This document shows, piece after piece, positions 27,008-33,120 of a stretch of 33,120 bases of DNA. This stretch comes from Pantoea stewartii subsp. stewartii (GTDB lineage Bacteria; Pseudomonadota; Gammaproteobacteria; Enterobacterales; Enterobacteriaceae), in the NCBI RefSeq assembly GCF_008801695.1, contig NZ_VZPF01000060.1, positions 1-33,120 on the forward strand. The letters run 5' to 3'. A program made the position numbers and the translations under genes. Numbering within the stretch: position 1 is the stretch's first letter; each line of letters begins with the position of its first letter. Under the pieces are notes generated by a model that was given only the letters and a program-made list of their open reading frames with translations, was not told the origin of the DNA and ran no database searches.

Positions 27008-27832
27008 ATGACACAGAAGCAGATGACCGACGAAGAGATTAAGGCAACCGGCCAGTACGTGGGCCAGCTTGTGGCACGGAGTCAGAAGCCGCTTAAGGAT
27101 GCAGGCTGGCTCATGAAGCTGCCCGAAGCTGAGTTAGCAGAACAGAGCGCCGCGCTGGCGAAAAGCCTTCCGGCTGGCTGGCAGCCCCGCATTCAGCAAC
27201 TCCAGAAGAAAATGATGGAATGGCTGGAGGCCAAAAAGGCCGAAGCCGCCGCCAGGGAGAGCGTTGAGGCGCTGCGCCAGAGCCAGGCACAGACGGAGCA
27301 GGCAGGCCAGGACAACCGGACGCGCTTTCGTGAACTGCTGGAGCAGAACGGCGGCACCGTCACGCCGGAGATGAAGGCGCTGCGCGCGGCGTATCTTGAG
27401 CAGCAGGAAACGGCGACCGAGCTGGCCGGGCTGATTACCCAGAGGGAAAAGCAGCTGCCGGGGCTGGCGGACGTGACCGGGCAAAAGGCTCACGCTTACA
27501 TCACCTGTCATGAGCGCATCATGGACGAGCGTATTGATGCGCTCATTGATGAATTCTTTATCTTGCATGGTGTGGAGCTGACCAGCCTGCTGAAAATGAA
27601 GTACCGCCAGTTTGAACGGGATGGCTCACCCCATGCGCCGGGTGTGCTGGAGGGGGCGAATGATGCAGACACGCTGTACCGTGGCTTTATCATTAATCTG
27701 ATGCTGCGCTGGACGAATGCAGAGCTGCCGCTGATGTTCCGTGATGATGTCATCAGCCTTGCCGGTCCCTACCCCTTCAGGGGTGCCGGATCTGACCGGC
27801 GTAAGCGTAAACGGTTCCCCGGCCAGAAATAA
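27008..27832 (+). CDS. Psu-like polarity suppression / capsid decoration protein
   Basis: P4 Psu binds and inhibits the Rho terminator and also decorates the small capsid. This 274-residue protein is helical, with a region TPEMKALRAAYLEQQETATELAGLI, then AHAYITCHERIMDERIDALIDEFFILHGVEL that I align with the RYIRSHEAVQ...FMQQHG part of Psu. P4 Psu is 190 residues; the extra ~80 residues here are at the N-terminus (MTDEEIKATGQYVGQLVARSQKPL). The C-terminus ends in a basic stretch (RRKRKRFPGQK). GAGGAAAAG precedes the ATG, and a strong terminator follows. The position (third in sid-delta-psu) is the main support; it could be another head-morphogenesis protein. Confidence 0.6.
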   Translation: MTQKQMTDEEIKATGQYVGQLVARSQKPLKDAGWLMKLPEAELAEQSAALAKSLPAGWQPRIQQLQKKMMEWLEAKKAEAAARESVEALRQSQAQTEQAGQDNRTRFRELLEQNGGTVTPEMKALRAAYLEQQETATELAGLITQREKQLPGLADVTGQKAHAYITCHERIMDERIDALIDEFFILHGVELTSLLKMKYRQFERDGSPHAPGVLEGANDADTLYRGFIINLMLRWTNAELPLMFRDDVISLAGPYPFRGAGSDRRKRKRFPGQK

Positions 27833-27840
27833 CCCCCCTC

Positions 27841-27866
27841 AGCCCGGCACCTGCCGGGCTTTTTTA
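27841..27866 (+). terminator. Rho-independent terminator of the late operon
   Basis: AGCCCGGC (27841-27848) and GCCGGGCT (27853-27860) form an 8-bp stem around ACCT and run into seven T residues. It lies 8 bases past the psu-like stop and closes the late operon. Confidence 0.95.
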
Positions 27867-28005
27867 CGTCTGCTGTGCGGGTGCATGTCTATGCTGCATG
27901 AAAACGCATGAGTCTCAGGCATCCAAAAGCGGCAGCAAAGGCCAGCAGCGGCGCGGCCCGGAGCCACTCATGCAGGTGCATGAAAACCGCTACATGAAGT
28001 GCGCA

Positions 28006-28024
28006 GGCGTGGCGGGGCTACGAG
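28006..28024. other. P2/P4-type cos site candidate
   Basis: GGCGTGGCGGGGCTACGAG matches the first 12 bases of the P2/P4 cohesive end (GGCGAGGCGGGG) at 11 positions, and GTGCGCGC follows as in P2-type cos. It lies in the non-coding gap after psu, where P4 has cos. The flanking sequence contains two copies of GCATGAAAA (about 27892-27900 and 27978-27986) that may belong to the packaging signal. This gap (27833-28206) otherwise holds the terminator and the repeat at 28142-28206. Confidence 0.65.
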
Positions 28025-28141
28025 TGCGCGCAGCCCTGATAACTGACGAGAAATGAGGCCTGCGATCATCCATAACTCAAATGGTGCTCTAGAGGATTAT
28101 TGTTAGAAACATTTCTCACTGTTTGTGAAGTAAACTGATTG

Positions 28142-28206
28142 CAAAGTGTTTTTATAAATAAGAGAATCTAATGATTATTATAAAATTTAGGATGTAGGAA
28201 AACCTG
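28142..28206. repeat. Diverged att-like repeat directly before the ABC-3C operon
   Basis: Three blocks match the right attachment site at 31167-31217 in the same order: CAAAGTGTT (28142-28150), TAATGATTA (28169-28177) and AGGATGTAGGAAAACCTG (28189-28206; 14 of 18 identities). The spacers differ in length. The last block also provides the ribosome site of the SMEK gene. It may be an old recombination site left by element accretion. Confidence 0.55.
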
Positions 28207-29166
28207 ATGATAAAAAGTATGGATTACCTATCAGTCATAACTTCCGGCTTAGCATATTTATCTAAGTGTGTAGAGGCTCGCGCATCAATAAATCTTAACG
28301 ATATAAACATCCATTCTGAGAATTTTTATAAAGAATTTTTCAACTTGATATATGGATACGAGTTAAATAATCTCAATAGCATCACTAAAAATAGTACATC
28401 TATAGATCTCGCGGACGAAAATAAAAAACTATGCTTTCAAGTAACTTGTACAAACACTATTGATAAAATAAAAAATACTGTAGATAAATTCATCAATGAA
28501 AAATTGCATGAAAAATATGACACTTTAAAAGTTTTAATATTAACCAAGAAAAAAGACTACAACACTAAAGATTATGGAAAGGAAGGAATATATAACTTCA
28601 ACATTAAGGAAGGGGTTATTGATTACAGAGATGTTTTGCGGCACATACAAAATCTACCAACTGAAAAGCAATATGAAGTAAAATGCTTTCTTGAAAGAGA
28701 ACTTAATTTAAAAGAGGTAGAAAACACCCCTAAAGAAGTTAAAACTCTTATGCATATGATACAGATTTTAAGTGACGATGAGCACCCTAGCGCTGGAAAT
28801 GGATTTGCTGAAAAACCTGATCCTGAAAATAAAATATATAAAAGATTCTTTGATCATTCAAGTATCATAATTAATAAGTACACACGGCTCGCTCCCATGT
28901 ATGGAGATATACTACAATGTATAAGAAGCGAAAGTGACGTAGGCCTTACAAAGCAAAAAAAAATGGAAATCTATCTAGAAAATCAGAGTGATAATTTTTT
29001 AATTGAAGCAAATAACAATCCTATAATAGCTCTTGAAAAATTGAAAAATTTTTATTGCAACAAAGTTTCTCTTATCGATAACGAATATGATGAATCGGCT
29101 ATTGAGTTCTTCTTGGTTGATAACCTTTTGCGATGTACAGTATTTCCGAATAAGGAAAAAGCATGA
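28207..29166 (+). CDS. SMEK-domain protein, effector component of an ABC-3C conflict system
   Basis: The 319-residue protein has an N-terminal SMEK-type domain: ARASINLNDINIHSENFYKEFFNLIYG, then SIDLADENKKLCFQVTCTN (residues about 65-83), where Asp67/Asp70 and Gln78-Val79-Thr80 mimic the D...QVT pattern of this nuclease-like fold, then KIKNTVDKFINEKL. The C-terminal third (from about residue 185) is probably the ABC-3C C-terminal domain. ABC-3C systems are predicted defence systems in which an ABC ATPase senses and an effector acts. The gene is very AT-rich, unlike the satellite core, and overlaps the next by 4 bases (ATGA). AGGAA precedes the start. Confidence 0.75.
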   Translation: MIKSMDYLSVITSGLAYLSKCVEARASINLNDINIHSENFYKEFFNLIYGYELNNLNSITKNSTSIDLADENKKLCFQVTCTNTIDKIKNTVDKFINEKLHEKYDTLKVLILTKKKDYNTKDYGKEGIYNFNIKEGVIDYRDVLRHIQNLPTEKQYEVKCFLERELNLKEVENTPKEVKTLMHMIQILSDDEHPSAGNGFAEKPDPENKIYKRFFDHSSIIINKYTRLAPMYGDILQCIRSESDVGLTKQKKMEIYLENQSDNFLIEANNNPIIALEKLKNFYCNKVSLIDNEYDESAIEFFLVDNLLRCTVFPNKEKA

Positions 29167-29414
29167 GATTAAATCTTTTTTCTAAAAATGAAGATCTCGA
29201 TAAGTCTGCGCCAGTGCTTGGTGCCAAGATCCTCAATATTTTTGAAAAAAAGAAAAGCAGGAGAGTCAGTATTTTCGAAGTTATACAAACTCTAAAAAAA
29301 GACAAAAAAATTGGAGTGAGAGCAGTTTATTATGCTATCATTTTTTTATACAGTTTAGATCTTATTGAGTTTGATGAACCGTACTTGGTAATAAAAAATG
29401 ATGAAAATAAATAA
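29163..29414 (+). CDS. ABC-3C middle component (small winged-helix protein)
   Basis: An 83-residue protein with a predicted winged helix-turn-helix: APVLGAKILNIFEKKKSRRVSIFEVIQTL, then GVRAVYYAIIFLYSLDLIEFDEPYLVI. Small wHTH proteins placed between the effector and the DUF2326 ATPase are the middle component of ABC-3C systems (MC6-like size). It overlaps the previous gene by 4 bases and the next by 17, so all three products should be made in fixed ratio. Confidence 0.75.
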   Translation: MRLNLFSKNEDLDKSAPVLGAKILNIFEKKKSRRVSIFEVIQTLKKDKKIGVRAVYYAIIFLYSLDLIEFDEPYLVIKNDENK

Positions 29415-31113
29415 ATTATATACAAAACCAGAAACATTTACCCCAGTGCGATTTTTTTCCGGTATAAACCTGATTATTGGCGAGCCAAACCCAACATCTG
29501 ATAAAACTAACGGCGTCGGCAAAACCTTACTTATAGAGTTTATTAACTTCTGCTTATTCAAAGAGTATAATTTTAGCCGCATATCTAAGATACCATCATC
29601 CAGCTACTCTTCTGAAACGACTATTTGTCTTGACATAGAGATTGATGGAACCAATTATACGATTGAAAGAAACATTAAAAACCACAATGAACCAAAAATA
29701 AGATTTCTAAATATTGAAAAGAATTTTGATAGCATCCAGGATGCTATTGAATTTTTAACGACTAAATTATTTACACATGATATTACTGGTGAAGTACCAT
29801 CATTTAGATCAATGATGGGGCCACTAATTCGAGATGAAGGTTCGGAATTTAAGTCTATTGTTAATTGTTTTGATACCAATATAAAAGCAGCCGCAAATTT
29901 ATCGCCACACCTTTATTTATTTGGATTAAAGATAAGCCCTTATAAAGAAATAAAAAGATTAATAAATGAAATAGACAAGTCAGTAAAAATAAAAAGCAAG
30001 CTTAAAAATGATATCGAGCTGCTTAGTGGAGTAACTATATCTAAGGCTAAAGCAGAGCTTAATGAAATAAACTCACAAGTAGAAATAATTAATTCTGAGA
30101 TGGAATCCTTAGATAACCATTTATCTTATGATTTTATTAGAGAAGAGGTATCAAACCTTGAGTTATCCATACAATCTTTAAGAAACAAGAAGTACATACT
30201 AAAAAGCGAGTTAAATAAAATAGCTTTATTAAGCGGTGATAACTTCATAAATGACTCTGAAGTTGTTGATCTATATAATAAGTTTAAAAATGGTCTAGGT
30301 GATATTTTAAGTAAAGAGCTATCTGAAGTTATTTCCTTTAAAAAAAGCATCGATAACTTCCAAAGTAAAATACTTAACGAAAGAAAAATTGTCATTAGTG
30401 AAGAAATAAATGATATAGATGTAAAACTAAAATCCGCCACATCACTTTATGCAGAAAAGATGAAAGCATTTGATGCTACTGGTTCGCTAATTAACCTGAA
30501 ACAGCTTATTTTAACACACCAGAGAAAAATTGAAGAACAGTCAATGCTTTCAACAATGTTGAAAAAATACAAAGAAGAAGATGATATAATTAAGCATAAA
30601 AAAAGTGAGAAGTCAGCACTAGTTGTGGAAATAGACTTGGATATTAATAGAAACAAAACCACAATAAGTGATTTCCAAGAAACAATACTCTTAATGCATG
30701 ACTATGTATTTGGAAACAAAAAATGTTCATTTGAAATAAGTGCAAATGACAAGAAGAGCATAGTAGATTTTACCTTAAGGATCGACGACGACGGTAGCCA
30801 TAGTAACGAGAGAGAAAAAGTTTTTTTCTATGATATCAGCCTACTGCTAACAGAAAAGACTTTCAGAAATCACCCAGGATTATTAATACATGATAATATT
30901 TTCGATGTAGATAATGATACTCTTATAAAAAGCCTAAATTTTCTGGCAGAAAAATCCTCATGCCTCAAGGATTGTCAGTATATACTAACTTTGAATAGTG
31001 ATAAACTTAGCAAACTAGATAAGAAGAAGCTCAAACTTGATATAAACGAATATAAAAGAATATCACTTACGAAGAAAAATCGTTTTTTAGGTCGAGTTTA
31101 CCAGCAAAAATAA
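29398..31113 (+). CDS. DUF2326-family ABC ATPase of an ABC-3C system
   Basis: The 571-residue SMC/Rad50-like ATPase has a short N-terminal lobe with the phosphate loop TNGVGKTLL (GVGKT at residues 39-43), then a long helical section (about 180-430) with heptad-like charge patterns (ISKAKAELNEINSQVEIINSEMES and later), predicted coiled coil. A C-terminal lobe has GSHSNEREKVFFYDISLLL in the ABC signature place and GLLIHDNIFD (about 494-503) as Walker B. This arrangement is DUF2326 of ABC-3C systems. The P-loop lacks the first canonical glycine, as is common in the family. It is the last gene of the operon and ends 80 bases before the right attachment site. Confidence 0.85.
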   Translation: MMKINKLYTKPETFTPVRFFSGINLIIGEPNPTSDKTNGVGKTLLIEFINFCLFKEYNFSRISKIPSSSYSSETTICLDIEIDGTNYTIERNIKNHNEPKIRFLNIEKNFDSIQDAIEFLTTKLFTHDITGEVPSFRSMMGPLIRDEGSEFKSIVNCFDTNIKAAANLSPHLYLFGLKISPYKEIKRLINEIDKSVKIKSKLKNDIELLSGVTISKAKAELNEINSQVEIINSEMESLDNHLSYDFIREEVSNLELSIQSLRNKKYILKSELNKIALLSGDNFINDSEVVDLYNKFKNGLGDILSKELSEVISFKKSIDNFQSKILNERKIVISEEINDIDVKLKSATSLYAEKMKAFDATGSLINLKQLILTHQRKIEEQSMLSTMLKKYKEEDDIIKHKKSEKSALVVEIDLDINRNKTTISDFQETILLMHDYVFGNKKCSFEISANDKKSIVDFTLRIDDDGSHSNEREKVFFYDISLLLTEKTFRNHPGLLIHDNIFDVDNDTLIKSLNFLAEKSSCLKDCQYILTLNSDKLSKLDKKKLKLDINEYKRISLTKKNRFLGRVYQQK

Positions 31114-31166
31114 GCGTACCAATAATTGTACCACCACTATCAATTTAAATTTTTTTACATAAAAAT

Positions 31167-31217
31167 CAAAGTGTTATGGTTATTTAATGATTAAGATTCA
31201 GAATGTGGAATAACCTG
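31167..31217. other. Right attachment site, junction of two tandem elements
   Basis: AGATTCAGAATGTGGAATAA (31194-31213) reproduces the end of yicC with 17 of 20 identities and still encodes IQN-V-E-stop in the matching frame. The upstream blocks CAAAGTGTT and TAATGATTA are shared with the repeat before the ABC-3C operon. It forms the right end of the satellite and the left end of the next element, whose integrase begins 189 bases further on. Confidence 0.8.
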
Positions 31218-31224
31218 CCATGCA

Positions 31225-31312
31225 CTCCGACACACTCCACACATTAACAATCAAGCACCGTAGTTAGGGGCTTTTTAACTCCTATGCGCTCCTATATACT
31301 CCGAGAGAATCC
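31225..31312. repeat. Phased CTCC repeats between att and the second integrase
   Basis: CTCC occurs at 31225 and 31235, and again at 31279, 31289 and 31299 (with ATCC at 31309), each step exactly 10 bases. The longest form is GCTCCTAT/ACTCCTAT. One-face phasing next to an attachment core fits arm-type sites for an integrase or binding sites for an excisionase. Confidence 0.7.
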
Positions 31313-31322
31313 AGCATTAGAC

Positions 31323-31374
31323 GTGTACATAAGCGTGTACTTACGGTGATTTAAAGACACACGGGTATGTACAC
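31323..31374. promoter_or_regulatory. GTGTAC repeats before the second integrase
   Basis: GTGTAC is present at 31323 and 31335 as direct copies, and inverted (GTACAC) at 31369-31374. The first integrase has a related pair upstream (TGTACC at 18865, GTGTAC at 18876). Shared position and sequence suggest an operator for integrase control in both elements. Confidence 0.5.
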
Positions 31375-31401
31375 GCACCCATTCAACGTTCAGGCGGGCA
31401 T

Positions 31402-32658
31402 ATGGCAAAGCTAACCGACATGCAGATACGGGCATGGATTAAAGCTCAGGAGCACTTTGAGGGCCGCGCGGATGGCGGCGGACTTTATTTGTGTTATCCA
31501 GCCAAATACAGCGCCCCTTTCTGACGGTTCCGTTACCGGATGGCGGGCAAACAGCGCACCATGCTGATTGGCTCTTACTCTGACCTGTCATTAAGCAAGG
31601 CTCGCGCAGCAGTCCGGGAGCTGGCGGCCCGCGTGGCGCTGGGGCATGACGTGGCCGGAGAGAAGCAGAAGAGGAAAGCCGAAGCGCTGGCAAAAATTGA
31701 AGATGATAAAAACGCCCTGCGCGTGTCCGAACTGGCCGCAGAGTATTTCACCCGCCAGATACTTCCCCGCTGGAAACACCCGGACATTCTGCGCCGCCGT
31801 ATAGACAAGGACATAAACCCACACATAGGCAGCCTGAAAGTTGAAGATGTGAAGCCCCGCCATATTGATGCAATGCTGCAAAGCATTGTGAAGCGTGGCG
31901 CTCCAACTGTGGCTAACGATGTTCTGCGCTGGACGAAGCGTATTTTTGATTACGCCATTAAACGCCATGCGCTGGAGGTAAACCCGGCTGGTGCATTTGA
32001 ATTGTCAGATGCTGGCGGTCAGGAGAGTAGCCGTGAACGCTGGTTGACGCGCGATGAACTTATCCAGTTCTTTCAGGCTATGCGTATGGCTAAGGGATTC
32101 AGTCGTGAGAATGAACTCACCATGAAGCTGATACTTTGCCTGTGTTGCCGCAAGATGGAACTGTGCGGCGCACCGTGGGCCGAATTTGATTTAGATGAAG
32201 CTGTCTGGCGACTGCCAGCAGAACGCGCCAAAAATGGCGACGCTATTGATATTCCATTACCACCACCAGCAGTGGAATGGCTGCGAGAGCTGCACAGCAT
32301 TTCGGGCGGTAGCAGTTGGGTTTTGCCAGCCCGCAAGATGCAGCACCGCATGATTCCCCACATTCAGGAAAGCACCCTGCCCGTGGCATTGGCAAAAGTG
32401 CGCCGTGAAATGCCAGACGTTCCAACTTTTACCGTCCATGACTTCCGGCGAACGGCCCGTACCCATCTAGCTGCATTGGGCGTTGACCCTGTAGTAGGTG
32501 AACGCTGTCTTAATCATCGCATCAAGGGCGTGGAGGGGATTTATAACCGCCACCAGTACTTTGATGAACGCCGTGCCGCGCTGGAATTATGGGCCGGGCT
32601 GCTGGTGGCTCTGGAGCAGGGCGAGGGATACAATGTGACTCCAATCAGGAAGGTGTGA
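31402..32658 (+). pseudogene. Second P4-type integrase, disrupted by an in-frame stop at codon 41
   Basis: From ATG 31402 (MAKLTDMQIRAWIKAQEHF) the frame reads 40 codons and meets TGA at 31522-31524, where the first integrase has Trp (KWRFRYSY against PF-stop-RFRYRM). This is a single-base change from TGG. The frame is otherwise open for 418 codons and strongly similar to the first integrase over its whole length: SYSDLSLSKARA, HPDILRRRIDKDI, CCRKMEL, HDFRRTART, LNHRIKGVEGIYNRH, so all catalytic residues remain. The downstream ATG at 31540 would give a 372-residue protein without the arm-binding domain. It is probably inactive unless the stop is read through or the element uses the neighbour's integrase. 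Confidence 0.88.
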
Positions 32659-32739
32659 TGGATGTTATCCCCCATTAGCGCCCCTGAAGCCTTCTGGCTG
32701 TATTTCGCCCCTCATTAATGGTCAGGTATTACACAAAAC

Positions 32740-33012
32740 ATTTAAACGCATATGGCGCGATTTAAACGGGTTTTAAATAATTACGGCAACTTTCAGGAGG
32801 AAAAAACCGGAAGGGAAAATAAACCATTGGGATTTGTCTTTTTGTGCTAAATATTTAACTCTTTTATATCCATCTTGCGAAACAAAAACCCAACAAAAGC
32901 AATAAAATAAGAATTTTATAAAAATCTAATTTTTCAGATTTATTAAAACATGATTTAAACACCATTTAAACGCCCGCTCCCGTTAGTGCAAAAGTAAGCG
33001 TCACATTTAAAC
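32740..33012. repeat. Five ATTTAAAC repeats in the non-coding right end
   Basis: ATTTAAAC is found at 32740, 32760, 32953, 32964 and 33005. Most copies are followed by a G or C, and the first four form two close pairs (20 and 11 bases apart). The stretch 32659-33120 otherwise has no open frame I can support; it is AT-rich from 32840 to 32960 and contains AGGAGG at about 32796 without a start codon nearby. Confidence 0.6.
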
Positions 33013-33043
33013 CGTCTGTGCAGCGGGCTCCGGTTCCGGGAAA

Positions 33044-33074
33044 ATAGTGTCCATCATTTTTTAATGGACACTAT
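33044..33074. repeat. Perfect 11-bp inverted repeat near the right edge
   Basis: ATAGTGTCCAT (33044-33054) and ATGGACACTAT (33064-33074) are exact inverted arms around a 9-base T-rich loop. It may be an operator, a terminator, or the end of an insertion sequence. An open frame (GTG at 33078, VKHRTWLLEALRLH) begins just after it and leaves the window, but I cannot tell whether it is real. Confidence 0.55.
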
Positions 33075-33120
33075 CGCGTGAAACACCGGACATGGCTCCT
33101 TGAGGCGCTTCGCCTCCATT

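Larger units (their letters stand above)
18737..31213. mobile_element. P4-like phage satellite with defence cargo, integrated at yicC
   Basis: The segment between the two yicC-tail repeats (about 12.4 kb) carries, in order: integrase, coupled unknown gene, AlpA-type regulator, ribbon-helix-helix repressor, small genes, alpha-like primase/helicase, iteron origin, sid-like, delta-like and psu-like late genes, a cos-like site and an ABC-3C cargo. Its base composition is mosaic by eye: very GC-rich from 21.9 to 27.8 kb and very AT-rich from 28.1 to 31.2 kb. No structural phage genes are present, as expected for a satellite that uses a P2-type helper's capsid. P4 itself uses a tRNA gene as target; use of yicC is different. 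Confidence 0.8.
31214..33120. mobile_element. Left end of a second tandem element
   Basis: Right of the duplicated yicC tail come phased CTCC repeats, GTGTAC operator-like repeats, a second P4-type integrase (now nonsense-mutated) and an AT-rich stretch with repeated ATTTAAAC. The same layout (att, then about 170-190 bases, then integrase reading right) is seen at the left end of the satellite. The element continues past the window edge. Confidence 0.65.

Noticed and set aside
31522..31524. TGA as a selenocysteine or programmed read-through codon in the second integrase
   Set aside because: The homologous position is Trp, there is no SECIS-like hairpin evident after it, and integrases of this family do not use selenocysteine.
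33078..33120. Start of a transposase or other gene at the right edge
   Set aside because: Only 14 codons are visible, with no ribosome site; there is not enough sequence to call a gene.

Overview
The window is a piece of an enterobacterial (Enterobacterales) chromosome with a horizontally acquired island in its right 45%. The order waaQ-wabG-waaA-waaE-coaD / mutM-rpmG-rpmB-radC / coaBC-dut-slmA / pyrE-rph / yicC is the classic enterobacterial backbone. The Klebsiella/Serratia-type core-LPS genes (wabG, waaE, wabH- and wabN-like) and a nupC homologue between rph and yicC point away from E. coli itself. Erwiniaceae (Pantoea/Erwinia/Mixta-like) is my best guess; this is inference from gene content, not a database match.

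Region 1 (1-9.2 kb): lipopolysaccharide core assembly. A divergent pair (GT4 glycosyltransferase, WabH-like; sugar deacetylase, WabN-like) could together add glucosamine. Next come a decayed GT9 transferase (two frameshifts plus a 173-bp IS903-type mini-element with a perfect 9-bp target duplication), a WaaH-like GT2 enzyme, heptosyltransferase III (WaaQ), WabG, Kdo transferase (WaaA) and the WaaE glucosyltransferase, the last overlapping coaD.

Region 2 (9.2-18.8 kb): housekeeping genes for CoA synthesis (coaD, coaBC), DNA repair (mutM, radC), ribosomal proteins L33 and L28, nucleotide metabolism (dut, pyrE, rph), nucleoid occlusion (slmA), a NupC nucleoside transporter, a DUF3574 lipoprotein and yicC. 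The rph-pyrE attenuator and the rpmB promoter are clear.

Region 3 (18.7-31.2 kb): a P4-like phage satellite inserted at the 3' end of yicC. It has an integrase, an unknown coupled gene, an AlpA-type regulator, a ribbon-helix-helix repressor with a palindromic operator, a run of small genes, a P4-alpha-like primase/helicase, an iteron-rich origin, a late operon that I read as sid-delta-psu with an Ogr/Delta activator site upstream, and a cos-like site. Between cos and the right attachment site, where P4 satellites usually carry anti-phage cargo, lies an AT-rich three-gene ABC-3C (ABC three-component) conflict system: SMEK-domain protein, small winged-helix middle component and DUF2326 ABC ATPase.

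Region 4 (31.2-33.1 kb): the left end of a second element in tandem. Its integrase is a close relative of the first but is interrupted by an in-frame TGA at codon 41. The duplicated yicC tail (encoding KIQNVE-stop, against QIQNIE-stop in yicC) lies exactly between the two elements. A weaker third copy of the site sits directly upstream of the ABC-3C operon, so the defence module is bracketed by att-like repeats. This mosaic of a satellite, an att-bracketed defence cassette and a second element with a dead integrase is the most interesting part of the window.
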